From contig JAVUNC010000006.1 of NCBI GenBank assembly GCA_032173965.1, positions 33,947,870 to 34,011,869 on the forward strand: a DNA stretch of 64,000 bases, read 5' to 3'. The notes beneath the pieces were generated by a model. That model had not been told where the DNA came from and did not search any database. It saw only the letters and a list, made by a program, of their open reading frames with translations. Origin of the DNA: Sitta carolinensis (lineage: Eukaryota; Chordata; Aves; Passeriformes; Sittidae). Within the stretch, counting starts at the first letter, position 1, and each line of letters opens with the position of its first letter. Position numbers and translations under genes: made by a program. Of the stretch, positions 1 to 51,900 are shown one piece after another.

Positions 1-1710
1 GTCAGATAAATCAGTCTACTGTTATCTGGGGTTTCACTTGTCCAATTTGAATACTTATAGTCAGTCTTCATGTCTTGCAGAATTTCTGCAATAATTTAAG
101 CTTTAGTAAACGTTAATAAGGTTTCATGCTTCCTGAGATCACACATGCAAGCCTCTTTAGGACTCTCAAATTCCAGATTTTAGGGCCTGCATACTTGAAT
201 ATGTTTCTTTCTAAGAAAAGTTGTTTAATATACTTCTAAATAATGACCAGGAAAGCACTTAGTTATCACATATGATACAAATACATTACACATTCTTTCA
301 AGTTTAAAACAAATTTATTCATTAAACAATTTTTTTTAATCAATATCAACATTTCTTAAAATCTCGATATAATAGGCCTACAATAGTGTTAAGATTTAGG
401 AAACACGAGCTGTTCCTAAAACTACCAACCATGAAAATTTCTTTACATCCTTATCCATTGTTTCAGTGCTTCTTAGCTTGTAATGATTGCTAGGTTTGCT
501 TTTTGACTACTGTATGTATTTATTTCAAACTGCTGTGTTTGCTTCCCACTAAACTAGAAACATATTTTTTCTGAATCTCCCCTCTTTTTTGATGACAATA
601 TCCTGACTCCTTTATAGACATCTTCTTCATAGCCTCCCCCTATTATGATAGTTTTTATATTTAATTTTTTCTTTTCACTCAGTCATTCATTTTCCACAGC
701 TTGAGGCACAAGTCAGAATACATGCCTTGGGAACAAGTAGACACGGCAAGTGTCTGTGTGTGTAGTCTGGATTGTACCCTTGTTTGCACATACTGAATAT
801 AGCCATATCTATTTACTCAGGCAAGCACAGACTTTCATTCCAGCAATAATTTTCACCATAATAAAGTCTGAAGTTTTTAGTTTCCCTAACATATTTTTTT
901 TTTAATCAGAAAATAGTTAGTTAGGAGTTTTAGGAGCTCTAATAATGCCTTAGTACATAGGACCAAATTTATATGTGGTACCTGAAGTTCTTCACAATAA
1001 AAATGCAATTTTCTTTCACAAAATTATTAGACACTGAAAGAAAAAGTTATCTTGTTCTTTAGTCTTGACTGCTGTGCAAGAAAGTAGCTCTCTATGGTAA
1101 ACCCAGTGTAGGCTTATTCCTATTGCATTGATCTACGTGTAGTTACTTTCCTAGGAATATGAAGGTTTAAAACTGTATTCGACATTCCATCTCATCATTT
1201 ATTACTCAATAAATAAAAGTTTCTTTCAGGGCTAGGTCCTTTATTATTTACAGGAACTAAAGGGGCCTAAACCTTTTAACTCAGTTAATAACAGAATCTC
1301 CCAATGCCTGAAGGTATTTCCTTCTGGACACAAACTTTCAAACTGGTAGGAATGGAGAGAAGGAATTGAGGTGAATTGAGGTGTGACCTGACAGACTTGC
1401 TTTCTAACTCATTAAAGAGAATGTTTCTTTCTCTCCCAACTACTTTCCAGCATGGGAAGTTGCTCTCAATGCCCAATTTTTTTTTTTATTTTTTTTTTCT
1501 GGAATGACTGGGGTAGAAATGTTTGGGGAAAAAGAAAAAACCAAAACTTTGCCAAATATACTGAGAATTGGGTTAAAACCTGAGAAGCAGGCACTATTGT
1601 TGGATTGATATCAAAATAACACAAGGCCCATTAAAAGAAGCTGAGCCCAAAATTTTCATAAAGCAAATCATGTAAACTGTAATCTGATTAAGTTCTTGGT
1701 TTTGATTCAC

Positions 1711-1815
1711 AAAAAACAAAACCAAAACAAACAAAAACCACCCCAAACTGAAAAACCAGAACAAAATACCATCCAACAAAACAAAACCCCCACCCCCCCA
1801 AAAAAAAAAAAACCC
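1711..1815. repeat. A/C-rich low-complexity tract
   Basis: About 105 bases composed almost only of A and C on the + strand (units such as AAAAC and CAAAACA, then a C8 and an A13 run). It gives long open frames on both strands that are compositional artefacts. A similar, shorter tract occurs at about 14224-14276 in PPP4R3A intron 2. Confidence 0.75.
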
Positions 1816-2266
1816 ACGTGCAGTGAGCAGTGTGGTCTCTACTTAATCCGATGGCCACAAGAGGGTACAATTTGTAAATGGTATGTGAATATAACAGTCC
1901 TACTAAGTTTTCTCTAATCTAAAAGATTCTCTGATCTTTTCTGTAGTCACAAAAATCCATCTCCAGGCTGGCCTGAGGGAAATTTTGGCACAGCACCTGC
2001 CCAGGAACATCCCCTCAAGAGCTGCCCAGGTCACCAAATGAAGGCAAGGAGCACCTCTCTCTGCACCTGCCCACAATCCACAGTTCCCAGACATCTGAAA
2101 CTTTCCAAACCTGTGGCTCCTTTAGCTGAGAATATCATGCCGAGAACAGCAAGCACAACATACCTTCAGCTATGTCACAGGTAACAAACATTCTCGAAGG
2201 CCCTCATATTCTTAACCAGCCCTTGGGCATCAGAACAAAGGCTAAATGGCTTTGTCTGGGCACATC

Positions 2267-2475
2267 AGAAATCACAGAATATTCTGATTTGGAAGGGACC
2301 CATCAGGATCCATCGAATCCAACTCCTGGCCCTGCACAGGCCACCCCAAGTCACAGCATATGACTGAGTGTTGTCCAAACACCTCTTGAACTCTATCGGG
2401 CTGCTGCTGTGACCCTGGGGAGCTTGTTCAGCACACTGTGTAACAATTCTACCACCGAACACTGTCTTTTCCACA
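2267..2475 (-). mobile_element. CR1 LINE 3'-end fragment, minus strand
   Basis: Reading the + strand, an ATCACAGAAT-like start, then TTGGAAGGGACCC, a CAAATCCAAC-like block and GGGGAGCTTGTTCAGCAC follow the order expected for the reverse complement of an avian CR1 3' region. CR1 is the dominant non-LTR retrotransposon of birds. Only the 3' part is present, as is usual for 5'-truncated copies, and it is diverged, so it is old and inert. The right boundary is approximate. Confidence 0.75.
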
Positions 2476-2927
2476 GGGCAAACAAAATAGAAGATGGACA
2501 AAGGAAAACAGGGCTTGACTAGAGGCTTCCTAGTGATACATAATTAATTCTGGTGAAAGCTGCAAATCTGTGGTTTTGGCTCAAACCACCCCCAGTACAA
2601 CTTACTTTGATAAATGAGTATCAGGACTTGCTCGAAAGCATAAAATAACAGAGTATATATTGCAGTGAGCTCCCATGTGCACTGTGTATCTAGAATGTCC
2701 CGTGAAATGGACTCTTCTGCAGTGCTGCTGGTGGGGTCCCAAACGCACCAGTGTTTTCACGTGTTTTAGGGAAATCTGTCAAACGTGCTCAGATGCTGGC
2801 AGCAGCGGCAGAAGCAGAGCCTCGACAGCTTCTGTTTGTTACTGGAATTCTTTGATCCCATCTATGACTGCGGAGATCCAGCAGATATTCAACCAAAAGC
2901 TGTTTAACTTTGAGATCACTCGGGGGG

Positions 2928-2972
<45 letters not shown>
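2928..2972 (+). repeat. A45 homopolymer at the edge of the CpG island
   Basis: An uninterrupted run of 45 adenines preceded by G6 and followed within 20 bases by strongly CpG-rich sequence. It lies about 175 bases upstream of the YY1-type motif that probably marks the PPP4R3A start region. Runs this long are unstable in replication and sequencing, so the exact count is uncertain. Confidence 0.9.
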
Positions 2973-2974
<2 letters not shown>

Positions 2975-3148
2975 AAGCCACAACCACAAAGCCGGGGTCG
3001 GCTGTCGCCCGCCCCAGGCCCGCGGTAACGGCGCGGCCACGGCCACACGCGCGTGCCGCGCGCGGGGCTGCTGGCCCTTTAAATGCCGGCGGGCGGCCCG
3101 TGCTGCCGCTGGCTGGGAGACCCCGCGCCTTCAGTGAGAGGTGAAACC

Positions 3149-3160
3149 AAGATGGCGGCC
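3149..3160 (+). promoter_or_regulatory. YY1-type motif near the PPP4R3A start site
   Basis: AAGATGGCGGCC is a full match to the extended YY1 site that sits just downstream of transcription starts in many TATA-less promoters. The ATG inside it would also be the first AUG of the transcript if initiation is upstream, opening a five-codon upstream ORF. Confidence 0.6.
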
Positions 3161-3995
3161 GCGCAGTGACTGAGGCGGAGCCGGGGCCGGAGGGAGCCGG
3201 GCCGCACCAGTCGTTGCCGATCGCCCCCTCCCTCCGCAGGGCACAACGTTTCTCTTCCCGCCGGGTCGCCGAACGCCTGGAAGCGCGGCCACGTCGCAAG
3301 GCGCGCCGGGGAGTCGGGTCTGAGCCGCCGCAGCACCGGGAGGAGGAGGAGGAGGAGGAGGAAGAAGAAGAACATGGCGGCGGAGTCAGGCTGGGAGTGA
3401 AGCCGCCGCCTGCGATCGGAGCCCATGGGGAAGATGGGGCGCTGAGCTCGGCTGGCCGTTCACCCCGTCCCCGGACAGGCAGTGTCCGCAGGCCTCGGGC
3501 AGCCTGGGCGGGAAGGAGGGCGGCTCCTTGGAGCCCCGCGCTGACGGACGGCGAGCGAGGGGCTTCGGGCCTGGGCAGCTGCTGCACAATAGAGCCGGGC
3601 TACAGGCCGGGGCGAGCGGCCCCTCTCCCGCCTGCCTCCCGTCCTCTGACTCCCTCCGGCCTCACCAGCCTTCCCCCTGTTTTCCTCGGCAGGGCTTCGG
3701 CTTCCAGCAACGCCTGCTCCTGTCACGTTGGGCCGGCTGCAGTCTCCCGCTGCTTCCACTATCGTGGATCTCCTTCTCCTCTAGGATCCCTTCTTCACCG
3801 CCTCTCCTGCCTGCCCTTCGCCCTGCAAAGAGCCTCCCTCCTCTCTGCGGCTCTCCCTGCCTAGGCTTACTCGCCTTTTGTGCAGCGTCTGACTGTACCT
3901 GAAGGAGCAGCTCCCTTTTCACATCTTCACCTCTTGTTTCCCCCTCTTCCTCAATCCTGTTACCCTCGATAATGAGGATCCCGTTGGAGCACTGA
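3152..3995 (+). other. Four short upstream ORFs in the PPP4R3A 5' leader
   Basis: Complete ATG-to-stop frames precede the main start at 4147: 3152-3169 (MAAAQ), 3374-3400 (MAAESGWE), 3425-3445 (MGKMGR) and 3972-3995 (MRIPLEH). All end well before 4147, so they could allow reinitiation. They exist in the mRNA only if the leader is unspliced across this stretch and begins upstream of 3152. They are read directly from sequence; an effect on translation is inference. Confidence 0.5.
3338..3372 (+). repeat. (GGA)n/(GAA)n trinucleotide repeat in the 5' leader
   Basis: A run of GGA units grades into GAA units just before an ATGGCGGCGG upstream start. The purine-rich repeat sits in the transcribed leader of PPP4R3A and encodes an artefactual poly-Glu stretch in one frame. 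Confidence 0.8.
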
Positions 3996-4146
3996 AGAGT
4001 AAGAAGAGCTTGCTTGGCGTGCCCGTGTGGGGCTGCTCCCTTCTTTCCCGCTCCCCTCCCCTGAGGGGGGCCTGGCCCCCGACCAGCCTTCTGCTCCTCC
4101 AGCGATTGCAAGCCAGAGTGGTGGCTGCGGTGTGGCAGGCGGCAGG

Positions 4147-44821
<40,675 letters not shown>

Positions 44822-45102
44822 TGGCAGCTGCTGAAGAACATTACCAGTTGGGGAAGGATTTTTTTTCCAAAAACAAAACAAACCCGCAGCAAAGCAGCAA
44901 TCTTTTGTAAATTACTGTGTATGACACAGATCAACCTATACAAATGGATTTCTGCCAATCAAGTGCCAATTCAAAAGAGCAGAAGAAGGAGAAATACTTC
45001 ATGTAGGGAAAAGACTTATGCCTTTGAGCTCTCCAGCTTGGACCACATGTTGCCCTTTTCTCAGGGAAGGAAATGGAAAACAAAACAAAACAAAAAGAAA
45101 AG

Positions 45103-45135
<33 letters not shown>

Positions 45136-45615
45136 AAAAAAAAAAGCCAACAGGGCAGGAGTTTTGTTAGTGGAACTCTGGATTGGCTGGTCAGTTGCTA
45201 CAATCAGAATATGCTTTCTTGGACCATGTATGAGACTTCTGAAGAAAAGGCAGGTGTTGCCATAATTCTTCACTAGTTAAGAATGCCAGCAGTTTCTTTG
45301 TATAAAAGAGACCTGCCTTTGAAATCGTACATTCTGAACATTTTACTCAAGCTACAACAGGTTTTAAAAACCTCTGCGGGGGAGGGCCGAATATAAAGTT
45401 TCCTCTTTTTTTTTTTAAATCTGTTCCCTTTGCCCTTTAAACTGCAGAAATTTTTTTTGAGGTGGGGGATTTGTTTGTCCCTTCTTGATTAAAGATTGAG
45501 TGGAATTCTAGATGTGGTCACTTTTGTGTCATAATTTTTTTTTTGCCCCCCTGAGTGTATGCTTAGTTGTTGAGTATATATTTGGGACCATTAAAATTTT
45601 TTGATGTAATATAAT
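44822..45615 (+). other. PPP4R3A: PPP4R3A 3' UTR (proximal form)
   Basis: Non-coding sequence after the stop codon with ATTAAA hexamers at 45488-45493 and 45590-45595, the second followed by a T/GT-rich stretch suited to cleavage. An A31 run lies at 45103-45133. Later AATAAA hexamers at 45832-45837 and 46093-46098 would allow longer forms. The end chosen is inference. Confidence 0.6.
45103..45133 (+). repeat. A31 run in the PPP4R3A 3' UTR
   Basis: Thirty-one adenines within a wider A-rich stretch (45079-45146). It generates Lys- or Phe-rich open frames on both strands that are artefacts, and is a likely internal oligo-dT priming site in cDNA data. Confidence 0.9.
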
Positions 45616-45710
45616 CTCTCTGTTGTGCTGGTACCTGTTTCACACTGTGTAATTTTGTTCTGCATCACAATTCTTAATATGTTGAGGATTTTATGGAAGA
45701 TGGTATCGTT

Positions 45711-46357
45711 TTTATTGGAGAAAAAAATCTTGGAACAATATGCATAAAAACAATACTATTTTGTGACTAAATATTTTATATTAAATTTTACAGCAGCACC
45801 TGTTGAGAGAAAAGTCAGGGAAATAGGATGAAATAAAAAAATTAGACCTATAAGAAGGAAATTAGTATTCCAAAGAGACGCCAAAGAAATTTCATAATGC
45901 AAAACAGTGATGGTAACTAACTCACCAAAATGCATGATGGATGAATTAGGAACACCAATATACTGCCTCATTTGACTTAGAAAAATAAAAAATAAGTAAT
46001 TAAAGCTGAAGGAAAAGAGCATTAGTAGTGGTATTTTTTAAAAATCTGATTCCCTTTGGAATACCAGTTTTAGTAATCAAAGATGGTTGTAGAATAAACT
46101 CTTTACAAGGAAACCATCTTTTGAAACTTATTCTAATACTCAGTTGAAAAACAATTAACTTGGTTTAAATCAGTAACTGCCTTCTTTCCTTTTTCCCAAA
46201 GCTCTAAATAATACTAATTTGAAATTAAGCATTATATACTTCTTTCTTACAGAAGGTGGCTTTGCCCAGCAGTGCTTCCTATGAAGGGGCGTTTATTCAG
46301 TTCCTTTACAAATGAGAGACCCTTTCTGTTTTCAAGAGCTCGTTTCCTTTGGGGCAT
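45711..46357 (-). CDS. Candidate small three-exon gene, minus strand, convergent with PPP4R3A
   Basis: Three minus-strand segments join in phase: 46357-46251, 45975-45926 and 45799-45756. The first opens with ATG (MPQRKRALENRKGLSFVKEL) and ends CT|GTAAGAA. The second has acceptor TTTTTATTTTTCTAAG and ends G|GTGAGTT, encoding QMRQYIGVPNSSIMHF. The third has acceptor TTTTCTCTCAACAG and encodes AAVKFNIKYLVTK then TAG. AATAAA follows at 45716-45711, about 40 bases after the stop. The product would be 66 residues. Against it: the ATG context is poor (T at -3), an in-frame TGA sits directly before it, and I recognise no family. It could be the 3' part of a larger or decayed gene, or chance. Confidence 0.3.
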
Positions 46358-48077
46358 TCAAAGCACCACTGTTGCCAACAATCATGATGTTTAATATGTA
46401 AATATATCAATACAAATAGAAATAAGAGAAATGAGAATCTGAAGCAGGATCACAGGTGATCACACCCAGGGGTAGATGAGCACTTTGTTTCTGAATGTTG
46501 TAGATGGCCTGGCAAGTTCTGTGCTAACCACTAAAGGCAAAGCTTCAGTGCTTGGGCTTTGTGAGTACATACCAGTCAGATTGGATTTAAATAAGTGTGC
46601 ATTAGGGAGAAATTATTAGCTATCTTTTCCTCAAATAGTTCATTTGTAATCACTTTCTAAAATTGAGTTTTTACAATATATTTGAAATGTCTGTGGTAAG
46701 GCAGTTCTCAGCAGTAAGTTTTACAGAGGTCAGGAGTTGTGCTTGTGGTCACTACAGGATTTAACACAATCTCCTGCTGCAGGCTGAGCTCCTGTGCTGT
46801 TCCAACAAACTGTTTGAAACTTGATTTTGCAACTTTGGTGTCAGAGCAGACGTTGTGGCAAGGAAATACGCAGTTTTGCAGGTTTTTCTAATTATCCAGA
46901 ACCTAAATCCAGCTCAAGCTGTCAAACTTTTCTTGAGTATAAAGCTCTCAAAATTCATCCATACAGTCATCTGCAAGTCTTCCAGGCTCTATCTCAGGAA
47001 ACCACTTTTCTGAGTTAGTCAAAGGAACATTTTCATTAAAGTTTTTTTCTGTTTCTTTAGAAGTCAAGTGATTTGATCTTGTGATGTTTGATGCTGCAGT
47101 TTTCCATACTTGTAGGAATCTTGGATTTTGAAGCATTAAATTTTATAGAAGTATTATGCTGAAGTTACTTAGCTTGGTTAAACTGATAATGAATGCAGGA
47201 ACTTTTTGAAGTTTTTATATTTTTATGAAGCTGTAAAATACTGGTGAAAACATTAGGCTGCACGTCTTTTAATGCTGTCTAACTTGCACTTAGATGGTTA
47301 GTTGTCTTCCCAGTTATCCAGTGCTCATAGCATGACAGGACATGTTTGCACTGAGGTAGTATATTCATGGAAGCTAATGAATACTCTTGCCTGGTGACAT
47401 TCACTTTTGTATACATGGAAACCTTGAAATGTGTTTTAGGGGGAAAAAAAAAACAAACTGGGATTGCAAGAAGTGATGGATAATTTTTTTTTTTAAAGAG
47501 TGGATTTGAGTTTATAGGTGGAAAAAATAATGTTAGGAAACAGTACTCTGTTCTACATCTTTGGACTGATTTTTAAAACCATTTGTCATCATCAAGAGAG
47601 CTGCATATATATTGTTTTAAGTATGGCTCAGTCATGTTAATTGCATTTTAATAGTGCCCAGATTTGCACTGGTTTATAGGGCGCATCCTTCAGTATTTAC
47701 AGACACGAGCCAGGGTGTTTGAATCATCCATACAGACCCCTTTATTCTTTTAGTAGCTGAAACACTTGATGCTGATTCCTCGGATGAACTTCCAAGTTTT
47801 GAGCCTAGACTTACCAGACAGAATGTTTATGAACTACCTGGTCCCTCAAGGAACCCACACACTAATTAAAATAATTCCAAGTGATCCTGAATATTTCTAG
47901 ATTTTCTTCTAATATGTTCAGAATGTAGCTGTATTTGGGTTAACAGTGCACATCACCGCAAAAGAGATCTCCTGTATCATGAAGGTGAAAGGATCTAAAA
48001 TCTGGTGTTTCTAAACAGCGAGTGTCTCTAGAATGTGCTCTCTGTAATGTACCTGATTGGCAACAAAGATTAGGCTG

Positions 48078-48097
48078 TTCATTCATTCATTCATTCA
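48078..48097. repeat. (TTCA)5 microsatellite
   Basis: Five perfect TTCA units in intergenic DNA. Confidence 0.9.
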
Positions 48098-48825
48098 TCT
48101 CTCACAGCCCACCCAGGTGAGGCATCATGTTCTCATGGAATTAAGTGCCAAGTAGACACAATCATTTTAATGTACTAAGGGTGGAACTGTCGGATCGGGT
48201 TTGTCTGTGTTTTTACATTCCTGCAGAGATGTTTAATTGGAGAACTGATGGGTCCCTGTTCTCATGTTGCTGCTTTGGTACTATCAGGCAAGCAGCTGGC
48301 TTTTTAGCCCATGACAGTGAAGTTGGTTGCCTTGCTGAATGATGTTTCCTGGCATCTGTGGAGTGGCCACAGAAGTTCAGCCTTACTCCTCTCAACCATT
48401 TTACAGCTGCAGAGACATCCCAGAGCAGTGCTGTCGATGCCAGGGCAGACTGCAGTTCCCCTGTCTGGAGGACATCAACTCCCATTCCAGATAAGTTATG
48501 AAAGCAAGAGATGAGATGGGTCACCCACAGCATATGTGTAAAACTGGGCAAGCATTCAAAGAAGAGAAGTTGCCACAAGTGAAGTTTTCCTAGAGAAGTT
48601 GTCCATGTGCATGTTCACCTCTTTCTCTTTTTGGAGTCCAGAAGAAATAAAGAAATACACATCTCATAGTTAGTTCAGAAAGGAGGCAGAGAATGTGGGA
48701 ATGCTGCAGATACAGGAAAACCTCCTGTGGGTGGGCCTATAATGCCCACCTTCCACCAGAGCTGTAATTCAATGTCTTAATTCATATGAGAGAAGCATAA
48801 CTTACTGTATTTGGGGTTGTCTTGT

Positions 48826-48910
48826 ACAGAGCCAGGAGCTGGACTCAACTCTTGTTGGGTCCCTTCCAAACCCAAGGTATTCTGTGGTTCTATTCTGTGA
48901 TTCTGTTCTT
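48826..48910 (+). mobile_element. CR1 LINE 3' terminus, plus strand
   Basis: AGGAGCTGGACTCAACTCTT, GGGTCCCTTCCAAACCC, then degenerate copies of the 8-base CR1 terminal repeat (ATTCTGTG, TTCTATTCTGTG, ATTCTGTT). This is the canonical 3' end of avian CR1, here a heavily 5'-truncated copy of under 100 bases. Confidence 0.85.
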
Positions 48911-51900
48911 TGGTTCTCTCCTACGATTTTAATCTGCCTGGCTAGCTGATGAGCTTGTAGATTTGATTTGATGTTGCTCTAGTTGCAGCCACATTCACTA
49001 GAGTATGGGTCTTGTGGGGGTTTAATATAAGTTAGTAGAACAATTGAAAACTGAAATGAAACCCTGTGGACTTCAGGGGAAAAAAAAGGCAATTAGAAAA
49101 GGGAAGGGGAAGATGCCATCTTGTGTATGCCAATTGCATTTGTGAACAATGTAAAAATAATACATAAACCAGTAGGTAGTATTAAAAAAACCAGGTTACT
49201 GGGAAGTGATTGAAATAGCCACTGATTTACAGTGACTAGATCTATACCAGTGGCCTTGCTATGCACTGTAGAATGTCCCAGGGATGTTTAGTATCTGTCT
49301 GTCTCAGGACTTGTAATGGTTCCATGGGAACAACTCTTAGTAGTTTAGGTTGAGATCAGGAAATTATCTGGTACAGGGTGGAACTTTGCTCACGGAATGT
49401 ACATCTGTAATACAGATGGGGGATGATTTGGGCTGAATAGCACTGATCTTCTAAGCAAGTATAAATTATGTGCATAAAGATACTGTCGGTGGGCTGCCCA
49501 CCTGAGAGGCCTCAGCAGCATTCCCTGGCCATGTGTACCAGTGTGGGTTAGTGCTCCTTCTGGAAGTACGCACCCAGAGCCCATGCAACATGCTCCCAAG
49601 TTTTTAGACAAGGCTAGTCTTTTCTCTCGTGTCTGGCTGCTTGCAGCTCCTACTGGCCTTTGTAAAATACATAGCAAATTATGGCTAAGGGCTGATGTAG
49701 GTCCGGAAGGGGTTGTATCACTAAAACTTGTCTTATTCTCTCCCTGCTTTTTGGGTCCCCCAGATGCTACTACGTCAAATAGTGAGAGAACTGAGTTATG
49801 CTAATTGATCATCTGCCTATAGGTCTTGCATCAGAGTACAAAGACAGGTAGGAGACGTGAATAGCCAAGTTAAAAAATGGGGTTTGAACAGTATTGTCAC
49901 CAATGGAGAGTCCTTGTGTGCTCTGCAGTGAGTCTGCAGTCACTCCAGCATCTGGTGAAATACCATTGTTACAATGCAAATGACAATTCTCTAAAGCATC
50001 TGTAATTCAAAAAGTCTCACTTCTAAGGGAGTAAGTTAAGTCCATGTGATTCAAAGCCAGTTTCTGTGCACAGTGACCTTCTCTAAATAACATTATTTTT
50101 TTGTATAATTCAGCTAGAATTAAAGCCACCTTCTGTGTTTCTGCGCATTAAGTCATTACACATGATACATAAAGTACTGATCAGTTTTTACCATACTCTT
50201 ATAAAACAACTGTATCTAACTGCCATTGGGCAACCTTAGTTTTGTGCCTTCTGTCACAACCCCTCAAAACTGAAGTCTTTCATTAGTTCCTCAAATCCTT
50301 CTCCCCACATCTGTGACTCTTGCACACAGAAGTGAATTCAGTATGCTATTTGAGCAGGTATCAGGAACACAAATTTCCTCATTGCCATGCTGTTCACTGT
50401 TCAAAAAAATGGCTCTGCCTTTGGTAGGTATCAGAGGTGGTGATCCCAGCCCTGCTGCCATCTACCTCCCTGCTGAGGCTTTGTTAACTTCTCCCTGGAG
50501 TGTTTTCCTTCCATGTGAATTTACACTCTTCTTCAACTCTAGCCAGCCTAAGTATTCCCAAAGCTGATTATAAAAGTTTTGGCTGTGCTTGCCTGTTATT
50601 TTTACCTCACCCCCATTGTCATCAATATAGATATTGAAACACTCTTGTGTAACTAAAGTGTCAAAACAGCAGTCTGAAAACCTAAAATTCCCTGAAGTGC
50701 TGGACCTTCAAAATCACATTGTTTTTTTAAGGACATTTGCTAGTTATGATTGATAGGAATTGATACTTACAATTTAAAATATTTTTCATATTAATAAAAC
50801 AATCAAAATATGTTCTATTTAATACATTTTAGCTCATGCTATGCTTTCTATACTTCCTTATTTTTCTTTTAAAGCAGTCAATAACAGTTCCTAGTGTGGT
50901 CCTACTGGTTCTTTTTCTTGCCTCATGATTCCCAGTTAGTGTTGCTGAGGTTGTTCTTCTTTTACTTCCTGACAAAGATACTGAGAAACTCGCAATCTTC
51001 TGCCTGGGGTACATTCCCTGCCCTGATGAGAACACAAGGTTTTGGGTAAGGTGCCCAAGCCTTTACACAGTTTTTCTCTTCAGTAATCACCTCTACAGAC
51101 CAGGACCTATTGTGTCTTTAAAACCTGCAAGACACCTTCCCCTTGCTGCTGCTGCTTCAGAGGACATTTTTCCTGATTTGCTGGACAGGAAATTTCCACC
51201 CTGCTGTATCTCCCGAGCTCACTGCATTAAATCACCAGAAGCAGCCTTTGCTTCTAGCACCTCTTTAGGTTATGAATCTAACTAAAATCTATTTCTTCTC
51301 TCTTCTGAATGCCCATGAGCATTCCTCCACTGCTGGGACACTCATTGCCTCTCTGAAGGGTTTAAGTCAAGGGAGTTATGTCACCATTTTGTGTTTGCCT
51401 GGGATGTTGAATACTCCCTAGCTTTCAAGTTCATGCAAAGAGCCATAAACCTGTGGTGCCCCTTCATCTCCTCCCCATACCTTTTGCTTGTATTAACTTT
51501 ATTGTTTGCCTTTTGTATTTGACTCTCTATTTGTTTTCTATGGACTCAGAGGTTTATGAGATATTTATTCTGCCCAAACTCTCTCTCCTTGTATTTTAGG
51601 TTCTGTATCGTATTAGCCTCTTCAGGAGCCTAAGCAGCTGGTTTAAATTTCAGCACTGAATAAACATGTGCCAAAGGTTAATTCTAGGGTTTTTTTCTGG
51701 GAGTTTCTCTCTGAGTATTTCAGATATCAACCACAGACTGTAAATCACTGGCCCACCCCCACTGCCCACTCTGCCCCTGCATTCAGATTGATCCAAGGCA
51801 CATTAGAAAATACTTACGGGCTTTTGTTTGTGTTTTGGTAGCACTTACATGTTTGTTTCTTTTTACTCTCAAATTTCTTTACCACCTTGGTCTTACCAAA

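Larger units (their letters stand above)
1..2900. other. Intergenic flank upstream of PPP4R3A
   Basis: AT-rich sequence with no exon I can support on either strand. Open frames here are short (about 60-80 codons) and lack splice or coding signals. Recognisable content is an A/C-rich low-complexity tract near 1.7-1.8 kb, a minus-strand CR1 fragment near 2.3-2.5 kb, and short T/A homopolymers such as the T-rich run around 1478-1498. The next gene to the left is not reached. Confidence 0.7.

Noticed and set aside
2675..3137. Open frames with poly-Lys or poly-Phe around the A45 run
   Set aside because: They exist only because the homopolymer encodes no stop; nothing protein-like flanks it.
3079..3902. 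Long open frames on both strands across the PPP4R3A CpG island (up to 232 codons)
   Set aside because: GC-rich sequence lacks stop codons by composition; the frames overlap each other on opposite strands, are low-complexity and use non-ATG starts. They are leader/promoter DNA.
48213..48578. 121-codon minus-strand frame
   Set aside because: No splice borders, no conserved motif and a composition unlike a folded domain; consistent with chance in a locally GC-richer stretch.
50829..51035. Basic 68-codon minus frame (Arg/Lys/Ser-rich)
   Set aside because: No start context, splice sites or recognisable family; length is expected by chance.
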